A DNA stretch of 6,394 nucleotides from Gammaproteobacteria bacterium. Lineage in GTDB: Bacteria > Pseudomonadota > Gammaproteobacteria > JALTLT01. The first letter of the stretch is position 1, and each line of letters starts with the position of its first letter. The stretch spans positions 1-6,394 of the forward strand of contig JALTLT010000133.1 of NCBI GenBank assembly GCA_027001815.1, read 5' to 3'. Below are positions 1 to 6,210 of the stretch, one piece after another. The notes under the pieces were generated by a model. It ran no database searches, was not told the origin of the DNA, and worked only from the letters and a program-made list of their open reading frames with translations. A program made the translations under genes and the position numbers.

Positions 1-939
1 GTGGAAGAGGATCTTCGCTGGCTGGAGGGGGAGGGGCGCCGACTCCTCACCCTGGCCGACCCCGACTACCCCGCCTTGCTGAGGGAGATCCCGGATCCGC
101 CGGCGCTGCTCTTCGTGGCCGGAGACCCGGCGCTGCTGGGGACGTGGCAACTGGCGGTGATCGGCAGCCGCAACCCGACACGCGGGGGGCGCCAGTCGGC
201 CGAGGCGTTCGCCGCCCATCTGGCCGGCGCCGGCCTGGCCATCACCAGTGGCCTGGCCACCGGGGTGGATGCGGCCGCTCACCGCGGCGCCCTGGAGGGC
301 GGCGGGAAGACGGTGGCGGTCTGCGCTACCGGCCCCGACCGGGTCTACCCGGCACGCAACCGGGCGTTGGCGGAGGAGATCGCCCAACGGGGTGCCCTGG
401 TGACCGAATATCCGGTGGGTGTGGCGCCGCGGGCCGCCCATTTCCCCCGCCGCAACCGCATCATCAGCGGCCTCTCTCTCGGTGTGCTGGTGGTGGAGGC
501 GGCGGTGGCGAGCGGTTCGCTGATCACTGCCCGCCTGGCGGCGGAGCAGGGGCGGGAGGTGTTCGCCATCCCCGGTTCCATCCACAATCCCCTGAGCCGC
601 GGCTGCCACCGGCTGATTCGCGAAGGGGCGAAGCTGGTGGAGCGGGCCGAGGAGATCCTGGTGGAGCTGGCCCCGCTGGCGCTGGCCGGGGTGGAGGGGC
701 AGGCCTCCGCGGAGGAGGTGGCCACGCCCTTCTCTATCGAGGAGGATGCCGACGGCGAGTATGCCCGGCTGCTGGAGTGCCTCGGTCACGACCCCCAACC
801 GGTCGATCGGCTGGTGGAATGCAGCGGATTGACGCCGGAAGAAGTTTCCTCCATGCTGCTAATACTGGAGTTGCGGGGACTTGTGGCATCCAATCCGGGT
901 GGGACATACTCTCGCCTGCCGAACCAGAGGTATCGATGA
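1..939 (+). CDS. dprA: DNA-processing protein DprA (Smf), 3' part, N-terminus outside the window
   Basis: DprA binds incoming single-stranded DNA in the cytoplasm and loads RecA on it during natural transformation; many non-competent bacteria also keep it. The Rossmann-like DNA-binding fold is complete. Visible motifs are VIGSR (residues 53-57, counted from base 1), SGLATGVD...AH (83-94), RNRIISG (151-157), SGSLITA (171-177) and a following PGS...GCxxLIREGA stretch. Residues about 250-312 look like the C-terminal winged-helix domain. The visible 312 residues are about 60 fewer than usual (E. coli Smf is about 374), and the first ones already match the stretch just before the Rossmann fold. 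The N-terminal helical domain must therefore lie upstream, and the GTG at base 1 is probably an internal valine codon, not the start. The stop overlaps the smg start (ATGA). Family identity is certain; a role in transformation in this organism is inferred. Confidence 0.95.
   Translation: MEEDLRWLEGEGRRLLTLADPDYPALLREIPDPPALLFVAGDPALLGTWQLAVIGSRNPTRGGRQSAEAFAAHLAGAGLAITSGLATGVDAAAHRGALEGGGKTVAVCATGPDRVYPARNRALAEEIAQRGALVTEYPVGVAPRAAHFPRRNRIISGLSLGVLVVEAAVASGSLITARLAAEQGREVFAIPGSIHNPLSRGCHRLIREGAKLVERAEEILVELAPLALAGVEGQASAEEVATPFSIEEDADGEYARLLECLGHDPQPVDRLVECSGLTPEEVSSMLLILELRGLVASNPGGTYSRLPNQRYR
926..939 (+). promoter_or_regulatory. smg ribosome binding site and ATGA stop-start overlap
   Basis: AGAGG at 926-930 lies five bases before the smg ATG (936-938). 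The dprA stop TGA (937-939) shares two bases with that ATG. This arrangement usually gives translational coupling, with ribosomes ending dprA able to reinitiate on smg. It also fixes the smg start. Confidence 0.75.
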
Positions 940-1418
940 AAGAAAGCGTTTTGGATCTGTTGATGTATCTCTTCCAGAACTATATGGAGGAGCAGCCGGA
1001 GAGCGAGCCGGACCGTGAGTCCCTGCACGGCGAGTTGCTGGGTGCCGGTTTCACCCAGGAGGAGATCGCCAAGGCCTTCGACTGGCTGGACGACCTGGCC
1101 GATCGCCAGCGGCATGCCGGCCGCGTGGCCGGTGGCCACGGGGGTGGCGCCATGCGCATCTACAGCGCGCAGGAGGAGAGCCGCCTCGATCTGGAGTGCC
1201 GCGGCTTCCTGCTCTACCTGGAGCAGAACGGCATCATCGACCCGGCGGTGCGCGAGGTGATCCTCGACCGGGTGATGGCCCTCGATCCCGAAGAGATCGA
1301 TTTCGACCGTCTCAAGTGGGTGATCCTGATGGTGCTCTTCAATCAGCCCGGGCGGGAGAACGCCTACCAGTGGCTGGAGAACATGGTGTTCGACGACTAC
1401 GTGGAGTATCTCCACTGA
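936..1418 (+). CDS. smg: Smg family protein (DUF494), unknown function
   Basis: A 160-residue protein that matches the Smg/DUF494 family by the N-terminal pattern MKESVLDLLMYLF, the middle segment with RIYSAQEESRLDLECRGFL, and the C-terminal pattern LKWVILMVLFNQPG followed by a short acidic, aromatic end. E. coli Smg is 157 residues, so this copy is full length. The protein is acidic, with no signal peptide or membrane segment visible, and is probably cytoplasmic. Its biochemical role is not known; the main clue is its conserved place beside dprA in gamma- and betaproteobacteria. The start is the ATG overlapping the dprA stop. A perfect hairpin 47 bp after the stop suggests the dprA-smg transcript ends there. 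Codon use in its first 15 codons is less GC-rich than in the rest of the gene. Confidence 0.93.
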   Translation: MKESVLDLLMYLFQNYMEEQPESEPDRESLHGELLGAGFTQEEIAKAFDWLDDLADRQRHAGRVAGGHGGGAMRIYSAQEESRLDLECRGFLLYLEQNGIIDPAVREVILDRVMALDPEEIDFDRLKWVILMVLFNQPGRENAYQWLENMVFDDYVEYLH

Positions 1419-1465
1419 TCCGCTCGATGCCGACAAGATTCTGATTTTCTGGACGATCGACGACT

Positions 1466-1492
1466 GGCGGGGCATGGAGATGCCCCGCCTTT
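1466..1492 (+). terminator. Probable Rho-independent terminator after smg
   Basis: GGCGGGGCAT (1466-1475) and ATGCCCCGCC (1480-1489) form a perfect 10-bp stem around the tetraloop GGAG, followed by TTT and then CC. The stem is very strong but the T-tract is short, so termination may be incomplete. It would separate the dprA-smg transcript from topA. No A-tract precedes the stem, so it is unlikely to work as a terminator in the other direction. Confidence 0.65.
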
Positions 1493-1603
1493 CCATTGAT
1501 GTCGCCCCGGCCACGAACGCCTCGCGGCCGGGCCGGACGAGACCGATGCGAGCCCGCCGGAACGGCATGCAGTGACCGGGGCGGGGAAGACCTGGCGAGA
1601 CAC

Positions 1604-3934
1604 ATGGCAAAGAATCTGGTAATCGTGGAATCGCCCGCCAAGGCGAAGACCATCAAGAAGTATCTCGGCAAGGGGTTCGAGGTGATGGCCTCCTACGGCC
1701 ATGTACGTGACCTGGTGCCCAAGGAGGGGGCGGTGGACCCCGATCACGATTTCGCCATGAAGTACCAGGTGATCGAGAAGAACGAGAAGCACGTCAACGC
1801 CATCGCCAAGGCGTTCAAGAAGGCCGATGCGCTCTATCTGGCCACCGACCCGGACCGCGAAGGGGAGGCGATCTCCTGGCATCTCTACGAGATCCTGCGC
1901 GAGCGGGGGTTGCTCGACGACAAGGAGGTGAAGCGGGTGGTCTTCCACGAGATCACCAAGCGCGCCATCCAGGAGGCGATGGAGCATCCCCGCGAGCTGG
2001 CCGACAATCTGGTCGATGCCCAGCAGGCACGCCGCGCGCTCGACTACCTGGTGGGCTTCAACCTCTCGCCGCTGCTCTGGAAGAAGATCCGCCGCGGCCT
2101 CTCCGCCGGCCGGGTGCAGAGTCCGGCGCTGCGCATGATCGTCGAGCGCGAGGAGGAGATCGAACGCTTCAAGGCCCGCGAGTACTGGACCATCGAGGCG
2201 GATGTCACCTCCCACGGCGCCAACTTCTCCGCCAGGCTGACCCATTTGGAAGGGAAGAAGCTGCGCCAGTTCGACATCGGCGACCAGGGGCGTGCCGCCG
2301 AGGTGGAGGCGGCCCTGCTGAAGGCCGCCGGCGGCAAGCTGACCGTGGCGAAGGTGGAGAAGAAGCAGCGCAAGCGCAATCCCGCTGCCCCCTTCACCAC
2401 CTCCACCCTGCAGCAGGAGGCGGCGCGCAAGCTCGGTTTCACCGCCTCCCGCACCATGCGGGTGGCCCAGCAGCTCTACGAGGGGGTCGACATCGGCGGC
2501 GGTGCGGTGGGTCTCATCACCTACATGCGGACCGATTCCGTCAACCTGGCCCAGGAGGCACTGGAGGAGATCCGGGAGCTGATCGGGACCCGCTACGGCA
2601 CCGACAACGTGCCGGCCAGGCCGCGCATCTACCGCACCAAGGCGAAGAACGCCCAGGAGGCGCACGAGGCGATCCGCCCCACCTCCGCGGCGCGGGTGCC
2701 CGAGTCGCTGCGCGACCATCTCACCCGTGACCAGTTCCGTCTCTACGAACTGATCTGGAAGCGCACCGTCGCCTCGCAGATGATCCATGCCACCATCGAC
2801 ACGGTGGCCGTGGACCTGGCTGCCGGCAACGAGGAGAACCTCTTCCGCGCCACCGGTTCGGTGGTGGTCGACCCCGGCTTCATGGCGGTCTACCAGGAGG
2901 GGAGGGACGACGCCGGCGACAAGGAGGAGGAGAACCGCCTCCTGCCGCCGCTGGTGCGGGGCGAGCAGGTGGACCTGCTCAAGCTGCGCCCGGAACAGCA
3001 CTTCACCGAGCCGCCCCCCCGCTACACGGAGGCGAGCCTGGTCAAGGCGCTGGAGGAGTACGGCATCGGCCGTCCCTCCACCTACGCCAGTATCATCTCC
3101 ACCCTGCAGCAGCGCGAGTACGTGGAGCTGAAGAAGAAGCGCTTCTACCCCACCGACCTGGGGCGGATCGTCAACAAGTTTCTCACCGAGCACTTCACCC
3201 CCTACGTGGACTACCAGTTCACCGCCCACTTCGAGGACGAGCTGGACGAGATCTCCCGCGGCGAGCGGGAGTGGATCCCGGTGCTGCGGGAGTTCTGGGA
3301 GCCCTTCAAGAAGCTGGTCGAGGAGAAGGAGAAGAGCGTCTTGCGCAAGGATGTGACCACCGAGGAGATGGACGAGGCGTGCCCCAAGTGCGGCAAGCCG
3401 CTCTCCATCCGCCTGGGCCGGCGGGGCCGCTTCGTCGGCTGCTCCGGTTACCCCGACTGCGACTACACCCGAAACCTGAACGAGGAGGCGGGGGAGAGCA
3501 GCGAACCGGAGGTGGTGGAGGGGCGCACCTGCCCCCAGTGCGGCGGCCAGCTCATCATCCGCGCCGGCCGCTACGGCAAATTCATCGGCTGCGCCAACTA
3601 CCCCAAGTGCCGCTACATCGAGCCCCTGGAGAAGCCGGAGGACACCGGTGTCCAGTGTCCCGAGTGCAAGCAGGGGGCGCTCATGAAGCGCAAGTCACGG
3701 CGCGGCAAGATCTTCTACTCCTGCTCCCGCTACCCCGACTGCAAATACGCAGTCTGGAACCTGCCGCTGGCCGAACCCTGTCCCAGGTGCGGCTGGCCGA
3801 TCCTCACCCTCAAGGTGACCAAGCGGCGCGGGGCGGAGAAGGTCTGCCCGCAGAAGGAGTGCGACTTCGCCGAGCCGTGGGAGGGAGAGCTGCCGGAGAT
3901 GCTTCAGGAGAAGAAGGCGGCCGCCGGCTCGTGA
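1604..3934 (+). CDS. topA: DNA topoisomerase I (type IA, omega protein)
   Basis: TopA relaxes negatively supercoiled DNA by cutting one strand through a 5'-phosphotyrosine and passing the other. The Toprim domain starts the protein: NLVIVESPAKAKTI with Glu9, then DPDRE giving Asp82, Asp84 and Glu86 for magnesium. The core has GRVQSPALRM, the catalytic motif ITYMRTDS with Tyr307, AHEAIRPT, and GIGRPSTYASII. The C-terminus has four four-cysteine zinc ribbons: Cys593/596/613/619, 643/646/663/669, 685/688/707/713 and 726/729/748/753. The fourth is the most divergent. The 776 residues compare with about 865 in E. coli; the DPDRE motif comes 29 residues earlier than in E. coli, so at least part of the difference lies in the Toprim domain. 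ATG 1604 is chosen because the family begins M-x-K-x-L-V-I-V-E-S; upstream in-frame starts (TTG 1496, ATG 1499) add a low-complexity arginine-rich leader with no family support. The ribosome binding site is weak (GGCGAG at 1594-1599). It occupies the slot that holds yrdD in E. coli. Confidence 0.97.
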   Translation: MAKNLVIVESPAKAKTIKKYLGKGFEVMASYGHVRDLVPKEGAVDPDHDFAMKYQVIEKNEKHVNAIAKAFKKADALYLATDPDREGEAISWHLYEILRERGLLDDKEVKRVVFHEITKRAIQEAMEHPRELADNLVDAQQARRALDYLVGFNLSPLLWKKIRRGLSAGRVQSPALRMIVEREEEIERFKAREYWTIEADVTSHGANFSARLTHLEGKKLRQFDIGDQGRAAEVEAALLKAAGGKLTVAKVEKKQRKRNPAAPFTTSTLQQEAARKLGFTASRTMRVAQQLYEGVDIGGGAVGLITYMRTDSVNLAQEALEEIRELIGTRYGTDNVPARPRIYRTKAKNAQEAHEAIRPTSAARVPESLRDHLTRDQFRLYELIWKRTVASQMIHATIDTVAVDLAAGNEENLFRATGSVVVDPGFMAVYQEGRDDAGDKEEENRLLPPLVRGEQVDLLKLRPEQHFTEPPPRYTEASLVKALEEYGIGRPSTYASIISTLQQREYVELKKKRFYPTDLGRIVNKFLTEHFTPYVDYQFTAHFEDELDEISRGEREWIPVLREFWEPFKKLVEEKEKSVLRKDVTTEEMDEACPKCGKPLSIRLGRRGRFVGCSGYPDCDYTRNLNEEAGESSEPEVVEGRTCPQCGGQLIIRAGRYGKFIGCANYPKCRYIEPLEKPEDTGVQCPECKQGALMKRKSRRGKIFYSCSRYPDCKYAVWNLPLAEPCPRCGWPILTLKVTKRRGAEKVCPQKECDFAEPWEGELPEMLQEKKAAAGS

Positions 3935-4017
3935 GGGGCTTTGCGGTTTTTCCTGATCGAACCAGCAGAAAATTCGAATGTATCGGGCCGGCCCCGGCCG
4001 GTAGGGTGGCCCGGTCC

Positions 4018-4040
4018 GGGATCCCGAGCGCCGGGCTCCC
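4018..4040 (+). repeat. Imperfect hairpin upstream of purE
   Basis: GGGATCCCG (4018-4026) pairs with CGGGCTCCC (4032-4040) over nine positions with one T/C mismatch, loop AGCGC. It lies 31 bp before the purE ATG, in the probable 5' untranslated region. It has no T-tract, so it is not a normal terminator. It could affect purE expression, but in sequence this GC-rich it may also be chance. Confidence 0.35.
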
Positions 4041-4061
4041 CTGGTCTCACCATTTTGCAGT

Positions 4062-4065
4062 GGAG
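4062..4065 (+). promoter_or_regulatory. purE ribosome binding site
   Basis: GGAG lies six bases before the ATG at 4072, a normal spacing. It supports this ATG as the start. Confidence 0.7.
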
Positions 4066-4071
4066 TGAACG

Positions 4072-4593
4072 ATGAGCAGCAAGCCCTTTGTCGCGGTCCT
4101 CATGGGATCCGATTCCGACCTGCCGGTGATGCAGGCGACCCTCGACGTGCTCAAGGCACTGGAGGTACCCTTCGAAGTGAAGATCACCTCCGCCCATCGC
4201 ACCCCCGAGATTACCCACGCCTACGTCCAGGACGCCGACCAGCGCGGATGCGCCGTCTTCATCGCCGCCGCCGGCCTGGCCGCCCACCTGGCCGGCGCGG
4301 TGGCCGCCAACACCCTCAAGCCGGTGCTCGGCGTGCCGCTGGACGCCGGCGCCCTCAATGGCTGGGACTCGCTCCTCTCCACGGTGATGATGCCCCCCGG
4401 GATTCCGGTGGGCACCCTGGCGGTGGGCAAGCCCGGCGCCAGGAACGCCGCCTACCTGGCGGCGCAGATCGTCGCCCTCGGCGATCCGGAGCTGGCGGAA
4501 CGGCTGCGTGCCGAGCGCAAGGCCAACGCCGACCAGGTGAAGGCGAAGGACGCCGCCCTGCAGCTCCGCCTGCAGGAGGGCGAGGGGGCCTGA
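4072..4593 (+). CDS. purE: N5-carboxyaminoimidazole ribonucleotide mutase (class I PurE)
   Basis: PurE converts N5-CAIR to 4-carboxy-5-aminoimidazole ribonucleotide in de novo purine synthesis, in the cytoplasm, usually as an octamer. Key motifs are MGSDSDLPVM (residues 11-20), SAHRTP (40-45) with His42 corresponding to the catalytic His45 of E. coli, AAGLAAHLAG (66-75), and GVPLDAGALNGWDSLLS followed by MPPGIPVGTLAVGK. The AAHL motif and 173-residue length (E. coli 169) fit class I, the bacterial mutase that works with PurK, rather than the class II AIR carboxylase. purK, its usual partner and neighbour, is not in this window. tsaC starts seven bases after the stop, and hemF follows, so PurE is probably made from a shared transcript. 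It was chosen over a shifted frame starting at 4065 because only this frame has the family motifs. Confidence 0.97.
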   Translation: MSSKPFVAVLMGSDSDLPVMQATLDVLKALEVPFEVKITSAHRTPEITHAYVQDADQRGCAVFIAAAGLAAHLAGAVAANTLKPVLGVPLDAGALNGWDSLLSTVMMPPGIPVGTLAVGKPGARNAAYLAAQIVALGDPELAERLRAERKANADQVKAKDAALQLRLQEGEGA

Positions 4594-4600
4594 GTCGGAG

Positions 4601-5155
4601 GTGAACCGTTGGCGGCTAAGCCTGGCGCGTCGCGCCCTCGAGGCGGGTGGCATCGTCGCCGTGCCCACCGAGGGGGTGTGGGGGCTCTCCTGCGACCCCC
4701 TCGACGGCGAGGCGGTAATGCGGCTGCTGGAACTGAAGGGGCGACCGGAGGGCAAGGGGCTGATCCTGGTCGCCTCCGATCCCGAGATGATCCATCCCTG
4801 GCTGGACGACCTGCCGGCCGAGGGGTGGGAGCGGGTCACCGCGAGCTGGCCCGGGCCCGTCACCTGGCTGCTGCCGGCGAGGGAGGAGGTGCCGCACTGG
4901 GTCCGGGGCGCCAACCCCCGGCTGGCCGTCCGGGTGACCGCCCATCCGGTGATGGCGGCACTGTGCGAGGCGTGGGGTGGCGCCCTGGTCTCCACCTCCG
5001 CCAACCCGGCCGGCCGGCCGCCGGCCCTCGACGCCCTCACCGTGCGTCGCTACTTCGACGGGCGGATCGATGCCCTGCTGCCAGGGTCGCTGCAGCGACC
5101 GGGGCGGCCGAGCGAGATCCGGACTCTCGAAGGGGCCATCGTGCGTCCGGGCTGA
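4601..5155 (+). CDS. tsaC: L-threonylcarbamoyladenylate synthase TsaC (YrdC/Sua5 family)
   Basis: TsaC makes threonylcarbamoyl-AMP from threonine, bicarbonate and ATP, the first step of t6A formation at position 37 of tRNAs that read ANN codons; TsaB, TsaD and TsaE finish the reaction. The 184-residue protein has PTEGVWGLSCDP (residues 22-33), the basic KGRPEGKG motif (46-53), WPGPVTWLLP (83-92), STSANPAG (131-138) and a C-terminal PSEIR. It lacks the extra C-terminal domain of Sua5, so it is the short TsaC type (E. coli 190 residues). GTG 4601 is the only reasonable start: GGAG (4597-4600) touches it directly, which is closer than normal, and the only other nearby in-frame option is a CTG at 4622. 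It lies between purE and hemF with short gaps, as in an operon. A tsaC-hemF-aroE neighbourhood is known in Pseudomonas, so aroE may lie beyond the window. Confidence 0.94.
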   Translation: MNRWRLSLARRALEAGGIVAVPTEGVWGLSCDPLDGEAVMRLLELKGRPEGKGLILVASDPEMIHPWLDDLPAEGWERVTASWPGPVTWLLPAREEVPHWVRGANPRLAVRVTAHPVMAALCEAWGGALVSTSANPAGRPPALDALTVRRYFDGRIDALLPGSLQRPGRPSEIRTLEGAIVRPG

Positions 5156-5160
5156 TCCCG

Positions 5161-5166
5161 AAGGAA
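5161..5166 (+). promoter_or_regulatory. hemF ribosome binding site
   Basis: AAGGAA lies eight bases before the ATG at 5175, in the 19-bp gap after tsaC. It is the clearest Shine-Dalgarno sequence in the window and fixes the hemF start. Confidence 0.75.
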
Positions 5167-5174
5167 TCCCCCCG

Positions 5175-6101
5175 ATGGATGAACAGCAACCCGATGTCGA
5201 GGCGGTGAAGGGCTACCTGCTGGCCCTCCAGGAGCGCATCTGCAGTGCGCTGGAGGTGGAAGACGGCATGGGACGGTTCGCCGAAGATGTCTGGGAGCGC
5301 CCCGGTGGGGGCGGCGGGCGAAGCCGGGTGCTCTCCGAGGGAGGGGTGTTCGAACAGGCAGGCATCAACTTCTCCCACGTCCACGGCGAACGTCTGCCAC
5401 CGTCGGCCTCGGCACACCGCCTCGAGCTGGCCGGCCGCGGATTCCAGGCGATGGGGGTCTCGCTGGTGATCCATCCGCGCAACCCCTACGTGCCCACCTC
5501 CCACATGAACGTCCGCTTCTTCATCGCCGAAAAGGCGGGGGAGGCGCCGGTGTGGTGGTTCGGCGGGGGCTTCGACCTGACGCCCTACTACCCCTTCGAA
5601 GAGGATGTGCGCCACTGGCACCGGGTGGCGCGGGTCGCCTGCCGCCCCTTCGGCCAGGAGGTCTATCCCCGCTTCAAGAAGTGGTGCGACGACTACTTCT
5701 TCATCCGGCACCGCAACGAGCCGCGGGGGGTCGGCGGACTCTTCTTCGACGACCTCAACGAGTGGGGATTCGAGCGCAGTTTCGCCTTCATGCAGGCGGT
5801 GGGCGATGCCTATCTGGAGGCCTACCGGCCGATCGTCGCCCGTCGCAAGGAGGAGCCGTGGGGGGAGCGGGAACGGGAGTTCCAGCTCTACCGGCGGGGG
5901 CGCTACGTGGAGTTCAACCTGGTCTACGACCGCGGCACCCTGTTCGGCCTCCAGTCGGGGGGGCGCACCGAGTCGATCCTCATGTCGATGCCACCCCTGG
6001 TGCGCTGGCGCTACAACTGGCAGCCGGAGCCCGGCAGCGCCGAGGCGCGCCTCTACGAACAGTTCCTGCCGCCCCGCGACTGGCTGGCCGACGAACCGTA
6101 G
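5175..6101 (+). CDS. hemF: Oxygen-dependent coproporphyrinogen III oxidase (aerobic)
   Basis: HemF converts coproporphyrinogen III to protoporphyrinogen IX by two oxidative decarboxylations using molecular oxygen, late in haem synthesis, as a cytoplasmic dimer. The 308-residue protein (E. coli 299) carries GGVFEQAGINFSHVHG, HPRNPYVPTSHMNVRFF, WWFGGGFDLTPYYPFEED, YPRFKKWCDDYFF, GGLFFDDLNEWGFERSF and RRGRYVEFNLVYDRG with FGLQSGGRTESILMSMPP. His100, His110, His149 and His179 line up, at a constant offset of four, with the conserved E. coli histidines 96, 106, 145 and 175. ATG 5175 follows a good ribosome binding site and begins right where the family does; an open frame extending further upstream overlaps tsaC and is not used. 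Presence of HemF implies a lifestyle with oxygen; whether an anaerobic HemN also exists cannot be seen here. The gene is followed by REP-like palindromes rather than a T-tailed terminator. Confidence 0.97.
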   Translation: MDEQQPDVEAVKGYLLALQERICSALEVEDGMGRFAEDVWERPGGGGGRSRVLSEGGVFEQAGINFSHVHGERLPPSASAHRLELAGRGFQAMGVSLVIHPRNPYVPTSHMNVRFFIAEKAGEAPVWWFGGGFDLTPYYPFEEDVRHWHRVARVACRPFGQEVYPRFKKWCDDYFFIRHRNEPRGVGGLFFDDLNEWGFERSFAFMQAVGDAYLEAYRPIVARRKEEPWGEREREFQLYRRGRYVEFNLVYDRGTLFGLQSGGRTESILMSMPPLVRWRYNWQPEPGSAEARLYEQFLPPRDWLADEP

Positions 6102-6116
6102 AACCCCGCGGGCCCG

Positions 6117-6143
6117 GTAGGCCCTGTAGGCCCGCTGTAGGCC
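6117..6143 (+). repeat. Three direct GTAGGCC repeats (REP 5' feet)
   Basis: GTAGGCC occurs at 6117-6123, 6126-6132 and 6137-6143, at intervals of 9 and 11 bases. The third copy is the foot of a full REP-like unit; the first two look like isolated or truncated feet. The 10-mer CCTGTAGGCC at 6123-6132 recurs as the last ten bases of the window. Confidence 0.7.
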
Positions 6144-6169
6144 CGATAAGCGCAGCGCATCGGGCAATT
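6137..6169 (+). repeat. REP-like palindromic unit, forward orientation
   Basis: The unit starts with GTAG, then has a 7-bp outer stem GCCCGAT (6141-6147) with ATCGGGC (6159-6165), enclosing AA, a GCGC-A-GCGC core, and ending in AATT. GTAG-foot, outer stem, internal bulge and inner GC stem is the architecture of enterobacterial REP sequences, which TnpA-REP/RAYT transposases recognise through the GTAG. It lies 35 bp after hemF, and may protect the 3' end of the transcript. No RAYT gene is present in this window. Confidence 0.75.
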
Positions 6170-6184
6170 CCCGCGCAGCGGGAA
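6168..6184 (+). repeat. Perfect 7-bp hairpin between REP fragments
   Basis: TTCCCGC (6168-6174) and GCGGGAA (6178-6184) form a perfect stem with the three-base loop GCA. It repeats GCGCAGCG (6173-6180), also present in the preceding REP core at 6150-6157. No T-tract follows. Confidence 0.6.
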
Positions 6185-6188
6185 CAGA

Positions 6189-6206
6189 GCGCATCAGGCA
6201 ATTTCC
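6189..6206 (+). repeat. 3' half of a REP-like unit
   Basis: GCGCATCAGGCAATTTCC matches GCGCATCGGGCAATTCCC at 6155-6172 with two differences. It is the 3' half of the REP unit without the GTAG foot or left stem arm, so it appears to be a truncated or partially duplicated copy with an offset of 34 bases. Confidence 0.6.
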
Positions 6207-6210
6207 TGGT

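Larger units (their letters stand above)
3935..4071 (+). promoter_or_regulatory. topA-purE intergenic region, likely holding the purE-tsaC-hemF promoter
   Basis: This 137-bp gap is the longest break between topA and the tightly packed purE-tsaC-hemF genes, so a promoter is expected. Its left part (about 3940-3985) is clearly AT-richer than its surroundings, with a T5 run at 3947-3951 and AAAATTCGAATGTAT at 3969-3983, but I cannot pick a convincing -35/-10 pair. The right part is GC-rich and palindromic: GGGCCGGCCC, CCGGCC-CC-GGCCGG, and a 9-bp hairpin with one mismatch at 4018-4040. No clear PurR operator was recognised. The promoter function is inferred from position and composition only. 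Confidence 0.35.

Noticed and set aside
144..935. Open frame in the smg reading frame running upstream through dprA
   Set aside because: The upstream part is Gly/Arg/Pro-rich shadow of dprA. The Smg family starts at ATG 936, with a good ribosome binding site.
1506..1532. Hairpin CCCGGCC / GGCCGGG before topA as a regulatory element
   Set aside because: Seven pairs with a 13-base loop are easily expected by chance in such GC-rich DNA, and nothing else supports it.
1496..1603. N-terminal extension of topA from TTG 1496 or ATG 1499
   Set aside because: It would begin just after the terminator stem and adds an Arg/Pro-rich leader unlike any TopA start; the conserved family start is at ATG 1604.
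1397..3229. Long open frame (610 codons) on the minus strand opposite topA
   Set aside because: It lies antisense to a certain topA, is very rich in Leu, Gly, His and Val as expected from reversed GC-rich codons, and shows no recognisable domain.
3904..5040. Minus-strand open frame of 378 codons opposite purE and tsaC
   Set aside because: It runs through two certain genes and an intergenic region, and has only biased low-complexity content; a GC-rich shadow.
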